Shown here: positions 11,255 to 24,170 of the stretch, piece by piece
How positions within the stretch are numbered: the stretch's first letter is position 1
Layout: each line of letters opens with the position of its first letter
From: Saxidomus purpurata
Lineage: Eukaryota; Mollusca; Bivalvia; Venerida; Veneridae
Assembly (NCBI GenBank): GCA_022818135.1
Contig: JAFMSR010000007.1
Location: 24,865,846-24,929,845 of the forward strand
DNA: 64,000 nucleotides
Direction of reading: 5' to 3'
Program-made: the position numbers and the translations under genes
The notes under the pieces: model-generated
The model's input: the letters and a program-made list of their open reading frames with translations, nothing else
What the model was told of the DNA's origin: nothing
The model's database searches: none

Positions 11255-13260
11255 GCCCATCTGACAGTTTTGCCAGGGTAAGGTTTTTAAAGGACTATGG
11301 TAACAAATAGAAAACTGTAGCATTGCCTAGATGACCTATACCAAACATTTTTAAATCATAACACACGATCAACATTGACCGGGCCAGGAGGTCACTTGTA
11401 TTTTCAATGACTTATTTAGAAAAAACCTTAAAACATCTTTTCCTTTGAAACCAGAAGGCCTATAGCTTATTATATTAGCACAATATTTAGTTCGTAGCAT
11501 TGTTCAGTAAACTTCTACCGAGTTTGTTAAAACAATTATTGACCCCACGAAACGGGGGTGGGGGGGGGTCATAGCGGTCAGTCGATTTAACACAGACTTT
11601 AGCTTATTTATTTGGCATGTTGCGTTGCCCGGTGGACCTCTACCAAGAATAAGCAATCATGGCCCCGGGTCAAATTCACTTTGCTCGAAGGATCACTATT
11701 TCACCTACGCCCATACAGGACAAACTTCTCTGAAACTACATGACCCGGATAAGCTAAGATATTTTGCATGTAGCATTTCCTAGTGAACCTCTACCAAGAT
11801 TGTTTAAACCATGACCAACGGGTCTGAATTGAGTATGGCCAGAGGTCACCTGATTTTTCATATTATATAGGAAAAACGTTTTCAAACCATAAAGCCTAAA
11901 GCTTTCATATTTGGCATGTATTATTGCCTACTGGACCTCATGCAATATTCAAGTCATGATATGATCCCCGGGTCACACTTGCGCTGTCCAAGGAGTCACA
12001 TCATCTCACACAGGCTTATATAAGGTAAACTTCATAAAAAATATTGTCTAAACCACAAGACCAAGAGCTTAGATATATTGAATGTAGCAATGTGATTGTT
12101 GACATTGTATTATAGCCAGTAATAACCAGGTAAGTGAAATAGGGCTATCTTGACCCTCTTGTACATAGAAATATGTAGGAAATTTTTAAACATCTTCTCT
12201 GATACCACAAGGCCCCGAGCTTAGATATTTGGCATGTTGCAGTGCCTCAATAGATATTATTCAAAGCATGACCCCCGATAAAATTGACTCTTTGGGGGTT
12301 CACTTGATTTTACATAAGCTTATACATGACGTATAGGATAGACTTAAAATATTCTTCTCAGAAACCATATGGCATAGGGCTTAGATATTTTAAATGTAGT
12401 GTTTTCTTGTGTACCTCTACCAAGATTGTTCAAATCATGAACCCCGTGTCAATTAGCATACCTGAGTTGTTACCTGATTTAACATAAGCTAATAATAATA
12501 GGATAACTTAAAAGTTTTTTTTCGCTTTAAAAACATTGCCTAGAGCTTAGATACATGTATTTGGCATGTAGAATTTCCATGTAAACCTCTACCAAGAGCG
12601 TTCAAATCATAACCACCGAAGCAAAATTGACACTACACTAGGGTTCACTTTAATTCATATAGGCGTGTATGAGGAAAACTTAAAAAATCCAGCTTGTCTA
12701 AAAACACTAGACCCAGAGCTTAGATATTTGGAATGTAGTATTATATATAGAACATCTACGTATACTGTAAAAAACATTACCCCAGGTCAAAACTGACTTT
12801 TCTTGTAATGTGATTGTTGACCTTATATTACAGCCTTTGGTATCCAGGTGAGCGATATCTATAGGGCTATCGTAGCCCTCTTGTCCATAAACATTTCTAG
12901 GAAATCTTTGAAAATCTTCTTCCCCGAAACTTCAAAGCTACGAACTTAAATGTTGGCATGTAACGTTGCCTAGTTGACCTGTACCAAGATTTGTTTTCAA
13001 TCATGACTCCAGGATAAAATTGACCCGGCCGGGGGTCACTTGATCTCACAACTTTCATAGGTTTATATAGGAAAGACTATAGAATTTTTTTTCTGAAACC
13101 ACAAGCCATATATTTAGATATCAAGCATGTATCATTGCCTAGTGGACTTCTATAAATCAAGATTTAGGGACTTTGTGCATATGGACTTCATAGAAAGGGG
13201 GCTTTTATCACTAAATGCTCTGCTGTTTGGTCTGAAAGACCACGTGAGCATTTCGATAAT
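11255..13260 (+). repeat. Array of family III elements (two termini inside)
   Basis: Ten or so diverged ~165-175 bp units with GAGCTTAGATATTTGGCATGTAG, TAGTGGACCTCTACCAAGATTGTTCAAATCATGACC and GGGTCACTTGATTTTACATAGGC-type words. Two internal element ends are visible. The one at about 12,100-12,163 ends in AGGGCTATCTTGACCCTCTTGT. The one at about 12,800-12,885 has the perfect stem AGGGCTA-TCG-TAGCCCT before CTTGT. The block is therefore at least two, probably three, elements joined in the same orientation. Confidence 0.85.
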
Positions 13261-13664
13261 GATGACAGCCTTAATTTCACATACTTATGAGCATTGACCT
13301 GTGTCTTGTGCATAGCGTGAATAGGTGAATTGGTCCCATCTATCTAGTAGATGGTAGTCATCTTTCTGCGAAAATCTTAATCACCGTGAGCTTTACTTCA
13401 TAAGTGACTTATTGCGTGGCTGGTCATATCTAGCTCCGTTTTTGTCAATTGTTCCTCAATCTCATTGTCATGTACACCAGGGTTCGAGACACTTTCCTCT
13501 TCTCACTGAGTCTTTTACGTATTTAGAGGCAAGGGCTTGTTATTTTGTACAAGCAACGGTTTTCGCGCCTGATACAGTATATGTTGGAACGAATAACTGA
13601 TGACAGTCTACATTTGACTCTTCAATAGTTTTCAATGCCTCTATGATGGCTGCTACTTCCGATG

Positions 13665-14612
13665 TTAAGCTCTAGCGGACAAAATGAATGAAACCTATGC
13701 CATGATGCTTTGTCCGTCGTCCGTCTGTCCTTCTGCGTCAAAAAAGTTTGGGTTAAGTGATAATTGCAACAAAGGTAACAGTTCATTCCTTTTGATGTTA
13801 CTAATTCCGTACGTCTTATGCGGCTATTTATCGGCTTATGTGGCTAAAAAATACAATAGAGATAACAAAAGAATAGCCAAACAAATGTCAATTTTTAGTA
13901 CGTCCGTCCATGTTATGGTGTTGTTTTTTGGTCAAAGTTCAAGGTCACAGTGACCTCCAATAGCAATTTCTTGACAACACTCTACAGGGCATACTTTTTA
14001 TTCAACTTTCATCAAACTTGCTCAGAAGATTTTCTTCGACATGTAGATGATCCTTTTGTTTTCGGGGTTAGCGAGTCAAAGGTCAATGTCGGAGTGGCCT
14101 TTGTTAGATAACGCTCTACAGGTCTCATTTTTACTCAACTTTTATAAAACGTGCTCAGAAGGTTTCCTGCAACATGCAGATAATTCTTATTGATTTTGGG
14201 GTCAGTGGGTCAAAGGTCAAGGTAACAGTGACCTCCGATAGCATTTTTTGATAACGGTTTAGAGGCAACATTTTCTTTGAGTTTGATCAAACTTGCTCAG
14301 AGCGTCCCCTGTAACATGTAAATGATCCCTTTTCATTTTGAATTCAGTCGATCAAAGGTCAAGGTCTCAGTGTCCCGAACTTTAAAATTTGTCCCACTCA
14401 ATAGTATAAGATCTACATCACGCACTTATTCAAACGTCATACAGAGGATGATTGGTCTTACTGAGTAGATGGTCCCTACTGTTTTATGGGGTTAGTGGGT
14501 CAGTGAACTCTGTTTGCTTGATAACATTGCAAACTATTTTCACAAAACTTACTCAGAACAGTCCAGTCAGACCAGTACAGCGATACTGGCCCAGTTAGGC
14601 CTCTTGTTACTT
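13665..14612 (+). repeat. Complete-looking family II element
   Basis: The left end has TTAAGCTCTAGCGGACAAAATG then CATGATGC and TCCGTCGTCCGTCTGTCC. The core has about four units with TTGATAACACTCTACAGG, CATCAAACTTGCTCAGAAG and GGTCAAAGGTCAAGGT...CAGTGACCTCC. The right end (about 14,575-14,610) is CAGCGATACTGGCCCAGTTAGGCCTCTTGTT. The frame at 13684-13953 falls inside the repeat and is not a gene. Confidence 0.85.
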
Positions 14613-16288
14613 GGGTAAGTGTCTACCTGTTGGTATGCTATGTTTGTCCCTGACCCAGCAGCTATGTGCATGATAAAATACTAATTCCGTCATTCTTAGG
14701 TGGCCGCTGTAGTAGAGTCGTCTTTGTAGAAATGGCTTCATAAACTAAAACTATATTCTGAAAAATGTATATCGGAGCTCACCCATACCTGTGTTCAAAT
14801 CCTTTGTAGATACTGCAACAGACGACATTAAAGTTTGTCGATATGTCTGAGGCCATTCACACTGGGTTAATTCTTCCCAATATTATTACTCGCTCAAATG
14901 TACCATTCTAGTACGTTTAATATCAATATGACAGCTTTTTCTTATGAGGACGTTACCAATTTACGTAGATGTTTTTCTCAATTTTATCTATTTATTTTCA
15001 GCAGGCGAATTATATAGTGGAGTATTTTCAATGATTCAATAAATTCCTCTTTAATACAATTATGAAAAATATTGAATGTCCAGAGATGAACGTTCGGTCT
15101 TCTGCGAGCCAATGGATGATGTGTCAATCCTTTTCAGTACAGATGACCGGTGCTGTAAATGAACGATTGTAATGACGGATATCGTGTGCTAAACGTTTAT
15201 GAAATAAGAGTGGACAATTTGTTGACAATCTGTAGTTTTTTTTACTTATTTCCTGATTTACCATGTTACTTGTTTCTCTTCTTGATACGCGGGCAACTAC
15301 CAGAATCAGGGTTTTCAAACACTCGGTTCGTATTTGAAGGGAAACGAAGTGCCTTTGTTGACAGCGGGGTAGCGGACTATATGTCGCTATTTTGGTCCTG
15401 AGTCCTAAGGAAGAAGCATGTTCTGGTCATCACCATCTCGTCTGGTTAGTAAGTGGATACATTTATAAAAGATTAAGCACAGTGTGAGATTTAAGTCCGT
15501 TGATATCTTAAGATCAAATTTTGAGAATAAAGTTTTTTTAATCAATGTTTTGCACTAGTCCTACTACAAGTCCAGATATAGGCATAGTATAAATTTACAA
15601 TGGATATTTTCATTCCATTTATTCAGACTACATTTTGACGTTCGATGCAATATTCCGACATCAGATACTCCGACAATAAAACATATTCACGGCTGCAGTT
15701 ACGCCCTAAAATCTATTTTGCATAATTTACACTTCACCTTTACGGAGATTTGTAGATTGCAATGTACACTTGTTAAGTGACTGTAAAGCGTCTGCTCCAT
15801 TCAAATCAAAATCAAATATACTTCAAGAGGATTATTTAGTAAGTACAAGAATGTACGTGTGCACTTAAACAGCTAGGAGCAGTTTACAATACACCTTAGC
15901 TGAAAACGCAAAAATAGTTGAAATGCATTAAAAAGATAAGACAATGTTCACTTTAATCGTTTTGATTAATTGTCAAGCTTGATATAAATTCTTGCGTTAT
16001 ATTACAACAATAAATCTGCAAAGACTCGCACATTTAGTTCAAATATGAATTCAAACACCATTTCCTTAATTTTATTGTCATACTTTAAGTTTAAGAACAA
16101 AAACATAGCATTCCTGTTTTATTCTTAAGTATTCTTAAGCAAAAGACCCCTTGATTTCCTGTTGTTTTTTACAGAACAGGAAGTAAAACTTATGTTTTTA
16201 ATCTTAGTGTCATGGTTTAAAATGTTTCTTTTACCATATGGATCACACAAAAATGTTAAAGCAGAAATATAGGTATGGTTCTCTGTTT
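14613..16288. other. No gene seen
   Basis: Opposed overlapping frames at 15124-15401 have no start context, splice signals or recognisable domain. The rest holds nothing I can name. Confidence 0.35.
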
Positions 16289-17450
16289 TCAATCTATGCT
16301 TTCCGATTTCTGTCTAATATCAGACATTTCGATGTTTTCAACAAATCCGTCAACGTTTATGTCAGATTCGGCATCATCATTAGTTTGAGAACGGTTAGAA
16401 TATCTTTTCAGACAACGCCTGATAAAGACAAACACTAGTACTAACACACACGAAGAAATGACTGCAGCAATAGACTTCGTATCTGCGGTATGACTTACTA
16501 TGTTGCTTGATATATCACTCGTACTGTCAATGAATTGAGGTCGCATTTTGGTTTTTGGATTTGGTTGCCATTCATACAAGTAACTCAGTGATGCGGTGGA
16601 ATTCACAACATAGCTTGCCCTTTCATCAACACCACTAAAAACATCATCTATACAAACAATGGTTCCTTCTGTAGACCGATGATAATTCAGATTCCGCTTC
16701 GTTGCTAATTCTTCAATAAAGGTACCGTCACTAGTCAGCCATCTTATTTCTTCTTCTGTCATAGCAATCGCGTGGCAAAACGATGTTTTTTTAACATCCA
16801 TTTCAACATTTGTTTTGCTATGAACCTTTTCCATCCAAGCGGTCGTACTGTGTGTAAATATTCTATTTCCAATGGATCAACATTTTGGAGGTATTTTAAT
16901 CGATACCCGAGGCTATTTCTGTACAAAGCGACATATGTTCCGAACGTAAGTCCGACATTCACGTTTACCATAACGTCTTTCATTAAGATAGAAATCGGAA
17001 ATTGTCTTTCAATGAGTACAAAATGGTTGACAAATTCTAGTAGGAAAGGGTAATTCCCTTTGGCAAAGTGCCAACTGACAGACAAGAAAACTACATATTT
17101 TATATCTCTTTTGATTTCCTTGGCCGATATGTTATTTCTCCATAAACTGAGGTCATAGAGTTCCTCATCAAGCCTTCTCCGAAGGATCATCCAGACTCGA
17201 AAATAAAGCCGTATCGACGACACTTACTGGTGCTCCCTTTATCGAGTATGGTACTAGAACTTCCAGTATAATTTTGTAAAATACATTTTCTATGACAGCA
17301 AACACAGGTTCAGATTTGCCATTCTTGACGAAGAAATAAACCGGACAGAGAACTTGACGACACAGTCTCTGAAAAAAACCCACTTTAGATGTAAATAATA
17401 TTGTGACCTGTTGAATGTATTGTCTTGGCACTCGGTTTAAGGTCTTCTTC
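16289..17450 (-). pseudogene. Unrecognised type I membrane-protein ORF, broken by two frame shifts
   Basis: Three overlapping minus-strand frames follow each other: 17431-17168, 17223-16759 and 16834-16289. Together they give about 370 codons with consistent coding character. The C-terminal piece has a likely N-glycosylation site (NST, residue 78), a transmembrane helix (about residues 121-138, AAVISSCVLVLVFVFIRR-like), a basic stop-transfer patch and an acidic tail ending at a TGA. I see no ATG with signal peptide, so the N-terminus lies upstream, in another exon or lost. The second break coincides with an A7 run (T7 on plus, 16786-16792); one more A would join the frames. The first break is near 17,190-17,223. 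It is either a relic or an ORF damaged by single-base consensus errors. I do not recognise the family. Confidence 0.5.
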
Positions 17451-18480
17451 GTTTACTCAAAGAAGGATTACAGTTTGCGGAAAAGTCTAGTTCTCATGCA
17501 ATACTTAGTAAATAGAATACCGTACTTATAATGTACATGTAAAAGAAAGGAGAAAACACGGTCCAGTGGCACATAATGCAATGAGTTTTGTTTTTCATGA
17601 TTGTAAATTTTCCAGATGCTTCATACATGTAGAAGGCATAAAGTACAAGCAACGCATGCTTTCTTTATTAGATGACACTTCCTATATCCATTCCAATATG
17701 GTGTTAGGATTTTTTTCTGTTACTACTGTTACCTTATATAAAACTCTTTGTCATCAAGAACACTGTTGTCTTTTGATTCTGGTAAAATCAGTACTTAACG
17801 TAATTATTATAGCTGAATGATCTGTTCAATATCCTGAAATCTTTTTCCTTACTTGTGAAAAATCCTGTAAACTTTTTGAAAATCAAAACCAAAACAGTCT
17901 GGTCTCAAAATATTATAGGATTTGTATTCCAATGCCATGTATATTGTTGCTTGGCTGGATTCTTGAAACACCAAATATCGACTACGTTACAAGATTTTAT
18001 GATAATCCCGAATTCTGCTGGAATATTATATGACATGGAAATAGAGTAACAGTTGCTCATCTGTTATTAGAAATCATGTAATTATTTTCATAAAGTCTAT
18101 TTGCAATTGACATCATTGTTTTATCGTCATGGGTAAGGTCTGTAGCCTGTTTTTTGTATGATCTTCACATAATGCTTGAAGTTCGTTTATACAAACGTAC
18201 TTGTAACAAAGTAATGGGATCAATATGAGATTAACATGATTGAAAAACGTTACAAGTATTATCATACATTCTACATACATGTAATCTCTGTCCCTTCCCA
18301 TTTTGTATAAGTAAAGCATTACTTTCAGTAACTAATGTAAAAGATTACTTCTAATTTGTTTCTTGTTTTTTTTCGATGTTTTCTGTGAATTAATAATCAT
18401 AAAGTTAGTTTCAGAGCAACGTTCATCAAATATAGTGACAATACCATACATTTTGTACACAGTATAAGTATTTGTCGACT
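17451..18480. other. No gene seen
   Basis: Frames at 17566-17820 and 17855-18049 lack any supporting signal. Confidence 0.3.
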
Positions 18481-18484
18481 TTAA

Positions 18485-19560
18485 TAATAAAAATAATAAT
18501 TTTTATTTGTAGAAGATAACTCATTAAGTCTTTATGTTGAAAACAAAACTTATCTAACATAAAGCCTTCTTAGAAAATACATAGTATAAAACAAAACAAC
18601 ACTAATAATTTACCAGATAAGTTTAACCGAACTAAATTGCAAAGCCAAAATACATTTACACAGTGTCAAGGTAAAGACTATGATCTCAATTCCTTATATT
18701 AATTATTTATAAAAAGCTTGAAATTGAAGAGTTGAACTGCTTTAAGGTGTAACTGTCTTATTTCTACGAGGAATCTGTTGCAGATAAACACTCCTAAAAA
18801 GTCAAATGTTTTTTTTTCTCAAGTATTGTGTTTGTGGTGTGGAGCTTGTAGGTCTCGTTTTGCCGTGGACCGTAAAGCGTAGATTTTATTTTCAGACTTT
18901 CTTCATGGGCTGGCATGTTAACTACCTTGTATAAAAGAACGCCAGTGTGGAACTTAAATCGTACATCTAATGGTAATCAGGACAATTGTTTAAGCATTTA
19001 TATGAAAGAGTTCTAAATGAAAGCTGTAAGAGTATTCTACTTGATGTTTTTTGCAGTTTCGATTATTTGTAAATATTTGTTTGACTGCAATTTCCCAATA
19101 CATTGAAGCAATAATCAAGCACTGGCAGATTAAAGGAATTGTAATAATAAGTTTATGTCATTTGTCAAATATCGAGATATTTGTTTGAAAAGGTTCAATT
19201 TTACATTTATTTTACAACTTCCTTTACTTGATAGTTCCAATCCAAAGATTGATCTACTCTTAATCCAAGAACTGTCTGATTTTCAATGTTTTGTTTCGTA
19301 TTATTACTAATGAAAAGGTTCAATAGTTTAGAATGACCTAGCTTAATTTTTTAACCTAACAAGAAACAAGTAGTTTTCGAATAGTTAAGGACCATAATAT
19401 TAACATCACACCAGTACTTAATATAGTTAAGGTCTTCCTGCAAGTTATGTTCTATAGTCGATACATGTTTGCCAAAACAGTATAAAGTGGAATCATCTGC
19501 GTACATGTCAAGCTTTGTATTTTTTAACCATCAAGGCAGACTGTCAATTATTGTTTCCTT
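18485..19560 (-). mobile_element. Second decayed non-LTR retrotransposon fragment (RT 3' half)
   Basis: On the minus strand an RT motif C is open and in frame: LDMYADDSTLYCF with the YADD codons at 19492-19503. It continues without a stop through NLQEDLNYIKYWCDVN. The region near 19,200-19,270 reads TVLGLRVDQSLDWNYQV, the equivalent of LGIYIDNTLSWD in the 1.7-4.0 kb element. Farther 3' (about 18,920-18,700) LLYKVVNMP and a WNxLP-like stretch (NRFLVEIRQL) mark the C-terminal region. The element ends in an ATT-rich tail at 18,485-18,510. Frames are broken, and sequence 5' of motif B is absent or unrecognisable. Confidence 0.8.
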
Positions 19561-20425
19561 CTAACTATGTTTGAAGTAATCTATATCACTTTATACATGT
19601 GTTTGCTAATTTTTTGTTTCTTACAAGATTTTCCTTCATGATACAGCCATAAAGACATATTAACATATCTGTCTATGCAATATCTGTACCAATAAATTAT
19701 TAATTACAGCTACCAAGAGGTCATCAGAAATGTGTTATATTTTATACACGTTAAACATTAGTATATTGAATTGACCAGACGCCAGGTGCCAATCAAGTGA
19801 CCTCATTACCTATCAAAATTCGACTTTACCTACGACAAATAAATGCACGTGGAAAAGGTTTGAATGTATTCTTTTGTTGTAAATAATCCGACATCAACAA
19901 ACGGGTGGGTTTATAGCACCATTGGCGTCATGTCAATTACAGTAAGGTGGATACTAGTAGTTCCTTAGTATTATTAGCTATGATCGTTCAAAATGTATTA
20001 ATACAAATATATAGTACTTGAAACTGAATGGTTGCCTTGATTCTGTTGATTTCTAGTGTAAGTAAATTCTTTTATGATGAGATGGTAATTATGTTGCAAC
20101 AATTTAATGAATCTTTCATGCTTTTTAATGGACTTTGTCCCATAGAATACAGGATTCTTCTTTAAAATTCTGATGTAACAGTAACCTTTGTTGCATGTAC
20201 AGATCATTTTTTCTTGCATACCATATCAGGATGTCTGCAGTTTTTACCAGTGCTGGAACATCTCATCTTATATCCCCTGGTATAAGATGACTTAATGACG
20301 TCAGAAAGAACTACTTTTATGAATGAATGTGTAAATTTATACATTATTACAAGAAAGTAGCGCGTAAAAATAAGTCATTACTTTTATTTCATTTCTGCTT
20401 CTATAAGTCGAATATGGTATGCAAG
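19561..20425. other. No gene seen; small hairpin at 20,265-20,291
   Basis: TCATCTTATATC and GATATAAGATGA-like arms (TCATCTTATAtc ccctg gtATAAGATGA) form a short hairpin about 140 bp before the large inverted repeat at 20.43-20.58 kb. Otherwise nothing is supported. Confidence 0.35.
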
Positions 20426-20428
20426 AAA

Positions 20429-20580
20429 AAGAATCTATCACTGGCTGCACGTGCAGATGAGAATATCCGGCTCTCGGTAACTGATTTGGCGGTAACTCGG
20501 CAGAGCCTCGTTACCGCCAAAAACAGTTACCCTCTAGCCAGATATTCCCATCTGCACATGCAAACAGTGAAAGATTCTTA
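20429..20580. repeat. ~150 bp imperfect palindrome (inverted repeat, ~13 nt loop)
   Basis: The left arm, read from AAGAATCTATCACTGGCTGC through TGGCGGTAAC, matches the reverse complement of the right arm, which runs from GTTACCGCC to TAAGATTCTTTCACTG-type sequence. Mismatches are scattered and the loop is about TCGGCAGAGCCTC. Each arm is roughly 65-70 bp. A plus-strand frame of 110 codons spans it but has no independent support. It could be a foldback MITE or the hairpin of a decayed element. Confidence 0.9.
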
Positions 20581-20589
20581 TAATATTAT

Positions 20590-21364
20590 CTTTCATCATT
20601 TTACAAATCAAAAGAGGAACATTATTTGTAATGTAATGCAGATAATACAATGGTTATAGAGAAGTGGGTGGGGTAATTTTACCCCTTAAGATCATTCATA
20701 AAAGTAATTATTGAAGTAAATGTTGTATTTTTATTGTTTTCTTCATTAAAACATTACACATACACAAATGGATTGCAATAGTGACATGATAATCTTTTTC
20801 CAGGCCACTATATAATGTGCTTTTGTTATAGATTGTCATAAATTGGTTTAAATTCTGATTTAGACAGTGGTTGCATTCGGGCTAAAATTTAAGCAGTTAT
20901 ACACTTGCCCCAACCTGGGACTTTTATTATATTGAAGTACAGGTATTATTGAAACAATACAGCACAAAAGGAAAACTTTTGCAATTATGTCTAGGTTGAC
21001 CCCCTTTTCAGGATACGCTGACTGGACTAAGATCATTTCCAAAAATTAAAAACAATAAAGGACCTATTATCAAACCTTGGGAAACATCCAGTGTGCTAGA
21101 CACATTTTGTCCAATTCTAACGTATTATATTGTAAATATATTGTAAATATATATTCCTATTGAGAAATGTTTCACAAACTTAAAACAATACTTAAACGTT
21201 TGTTTTTAAACACAATTAATCTGTATTCATCAAATTTTGGTAGATGTAAACTTTTACCATGCAGGTTAAGCGTCAGTTCTTATAGGAGAATCCAAATCCC
21301 TTATAAAACTATCATTTACATTAAAGCTTGAATAAATGATAATTTTACTAGGGATTTTGATTTT
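20590..21364. other. No gene seen
   Basis: Nothing supported. There is a short local duplication of TATATTGTAAATATAT at about 21,126-21,155. Confidence 0.35.
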
Positions 21365-21560
21365 AAGGAGCGGATCAGTGGTCTTGTGGTTAACGCGCTG
21401 GCCTTGTATCAAGTGAGCACAGGTTCGATCCCCTCTCCTTCACTAACATAACTAACTGTCGTTCGGATGAGACCTAAAACCGAGGTACGGGCATCTTAAA
21501 AAAACAGAGGATGTCTCTGGAACGGGACGCGTTCTGTATCTTGCACTATCACCCGAAACA
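21365..21560 (+). repeat. tRNA-derived SINE
   Basis: It has an A-box-like GTGGTCTTGTGGTTAACGCG and a B-box GGTTCGATCCCC with tRNA spacing. A body follows with GTCGTTCGGATGAGAC and AACCGAGGTACGGGC, resembling the conserved core block of several metazoan SINEs. No poly(A) tail or clean target duplication was found. Confidence 0.75.
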
Positions 21561-23340
21561 CAATTTTTTTTCATGAACGGATGTTACTATAATATGCCTT
21601 GGATTCCAAGCAGTCTACCGTCTGTATCTGATAAGCTGGAAAAATTACAGTTGAAAGCATGAATTGCGCCACCAGTTCTGAAAGAATGTGGTGTATATTT
21701 GTTTGGATCTAAACCAATATGAGATCCATAATGTCTGACTGACTATCCTGCATACTATGACACTTTAAAATGATTATCTATATTGAACAATTGACCCATG
21801 GATGAACCTCGGAACCGCCGAAATCTACACTAGGTGCCTACCGAGCACAGACTTTTGTCAGCACTAAACTAAGCTCTAGAAATTGACGGTGTTCCAGCAA
21901 AATGTATGTTTGTACCTGGTCCCATTATTAGATACAGTTTTTGTCTTGCCTTTTCTTCTGATGAAATGTGTCCGTTCGACAAGTATAACATTATTGCCGC
22001 CTGTATTGGTAAGTGCTCTTTCCTTAAACCTACATAGATTCTTTGTTCAAAGAAGAATAACATAATATTGTAGTGAGCACTTGGGCAAGCTTACAATGTT
22101 TCTAAGTCTGACAATGTTCATCATATCCATTTCATTTACATACAAAAATCAAATACTGGCAAAACATAAATCATATAACAATAGAACATTTAACATATAT
22201 GAAACATGTCAGTTCAATATATCATTGGAGCCATCTTTCATCTCACATTAATGTGAGCATATGTCATATTAACTACCCTTCTTGCAAAGAAGAAGACAAA
22301 TTCCGAGACTCCTGATTATATTATGACGACATCGTAATGCATTAATACGCAAATGTATAAACAGTTCACTGAACTCAATCCGTATGCAATCCATCAACGA
22401 GACCTCTAGCTGCACAGGTAAAACCAGAAATAAAACTCTTGATGAGAAATGCTCTGGAACAAAAAATAACCATGTTTCACTTAATGGCTTTAAGTTAAAA
22501 AGCACATACAACATTTCCAAAAATAAATCTTTAAAGAAGTGCTATACTGTACAACAAAGTATGCTTAATAAATAAATCATTTGCAAATTTACGTTTTAAT
22601 TAATTAATGTGCATAACACATTTACAATAACACATTTACAAGTGAACAACTGACTTTATTATACCACAATAAATATGATGTTGTGCCGTAAATGATGTAA
22701 CATATGTAAACAAGCCTGTTAAATCACATATCGCGTACATGTATGAGTTCAATAAAGTTCGGATAGTTTTCAAAGACAATAATGTAATCGAAGAATCGAA
22801 ACAATAATTTGTGTGACGAAACAATAATTTGTTCCGTAAATTTTATCGTTGAATAAAAATTTAGTCGTCACAACTAGATCTACATTCTCACTGGGACGAA
22901 TATACTGCAGTATAGTAGATAATAGTGTTTGTAGTTAAAACTGTTTTACAGTTGATAGTTGTTTAATACCACGAAAACTGGTGACTCGGGGGTACAGTAT
23001 TCTTTTTAAGTTTGAACAAAGTTATTTAATAAACACCCAGCTACCATGTATCCTCCGTGCCGACACCAAGTGTTGTAACTGATGTGAGTATTAACTGCTC
23101 GATCTCGATCTAGAGGTAATGTTTTCTTTCAAATTTCAACAAATAAATAGCTACGTTGCTGTTGTTATTGACAGATGACAGTAATTACGTCAGTGCACGC
23201 GCTTTGACTGTGACGTATCTGTCTGATAAAGTAACCCAGAATCCTTTTCGTGTGCTATGAAATCTGCAAGCACGCATGTGCGCTATCTACTTTCATGGCG
23301 ATTTCCATAATGAAAAACCGGAAGTCATCAGAATAACTGC
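21561..23340. other. No gene seen
   Basis: Overlapping frames around 21.87-22.82 kb are on both strands and unsupported. A 16 bp direct repeat CGAAACAATAATTTGT occurs at about 22,797 and 22,818. Confidence 0.3.
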
Positions 23341-23341
23341 C

Positions 23342-24170
23342 TTAGTGAATGCAATTAACGCTAAGACGAATAAGTAAATACGAGCGTTTCCGTCTCGGAA
23401 ATTTCCACGGCGCTTTGCGCAGGGATAAATCCCCTATTAAAAGCATTTTAATCATATTTTGCATAATTCTTACAGCTTTTTTGGACTCTGTGTGGTAAGG
23501 AAAGTAACTTCTACATTTCAGCAGCTTGTTCTCTGCAGTATTGACTTCCAGATTATATATTTTGTCAATAGTCCAGCCGTTCCCGCATGTCTCAAAGTTC
23601 TGGTAACTGTTATGCAAATGTTGGAAAGAGTCCGATAACAGTTCTTTTATCTTAGACAAATTTGTACAAGCAAAATTACTAGACCTGAATATAGGTTCTG
23701 CAGAGATAGCCTCGTTGTTTTGATTATCCTTTACAAACTTAACAAATATAATCATGAACCATTTCATACCATGTACAGCATGCAAGTGTTCTAGTATTTG
23801 TTCAACAACCGTATCATTGCCTCGCAAAAACAGAAGTAGATCCTATATATTTTAAGGACTCAACAGTTTTTGCAAAGATGTTTATGTTGTTGCACCATCG
23901 TCATTGATCAATCAAGTATTTGTCTCGCCGTTTAATACATCAATACGTTTTCTATAGAACCGTTCGGGAAGACGTCGATGACACCAGCGGCACTCTCTTT
24001 CGTTCTTTTCACGTGTGGCACAGAAAGGTTTACCAGGTATAAGTAGTTTGTGCTGCGTACACCGGACATACTTTCTCTCTGGGAGCTGGGAGACTTCAAG
24101 TCATTTAAGCACGCTTTAATCCGTGCCTGTTTTCTCCGGAGTCTTACAGTTATTGCTTCCACGTTGCAGC
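23342..24170 (-). pseudogene. Possible relic of a Polinton/Maverick-type PolB N-terminal region
   Basis: Two minus-strand open pieces, 24162-23932 and 23827-23342, with coding-like sequence in a third frame between them. The second has FQHLHNSYQNF followed by GNGWTIDKIYNLEVNTAE, LKCRSYFP and KKAVRIMQN. This resembles the SGW-hxLEVxhxxYxPLxGSSYhPLP-xxKKAhhNhxN block that I recall upstream of the polymerase domains in Polinton-like and other large-transposon PolB proteins. The expected following KCFxWA motif is not found in frame. The assignment rests on memory of a family pattern; no polymerase or exonuclease motifs are visible. Confidence 0.4.

Noticed and set aside
11087..11281. Leu/Phe-rich frame resembling a membrane segment
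   Set aside because: T-rich sequence gives such peptides by chance; no start, splice or partner.
13684..13953. 89-codon plus-strand frame
   Set aside because: It lies wholly in a family II repeat element.
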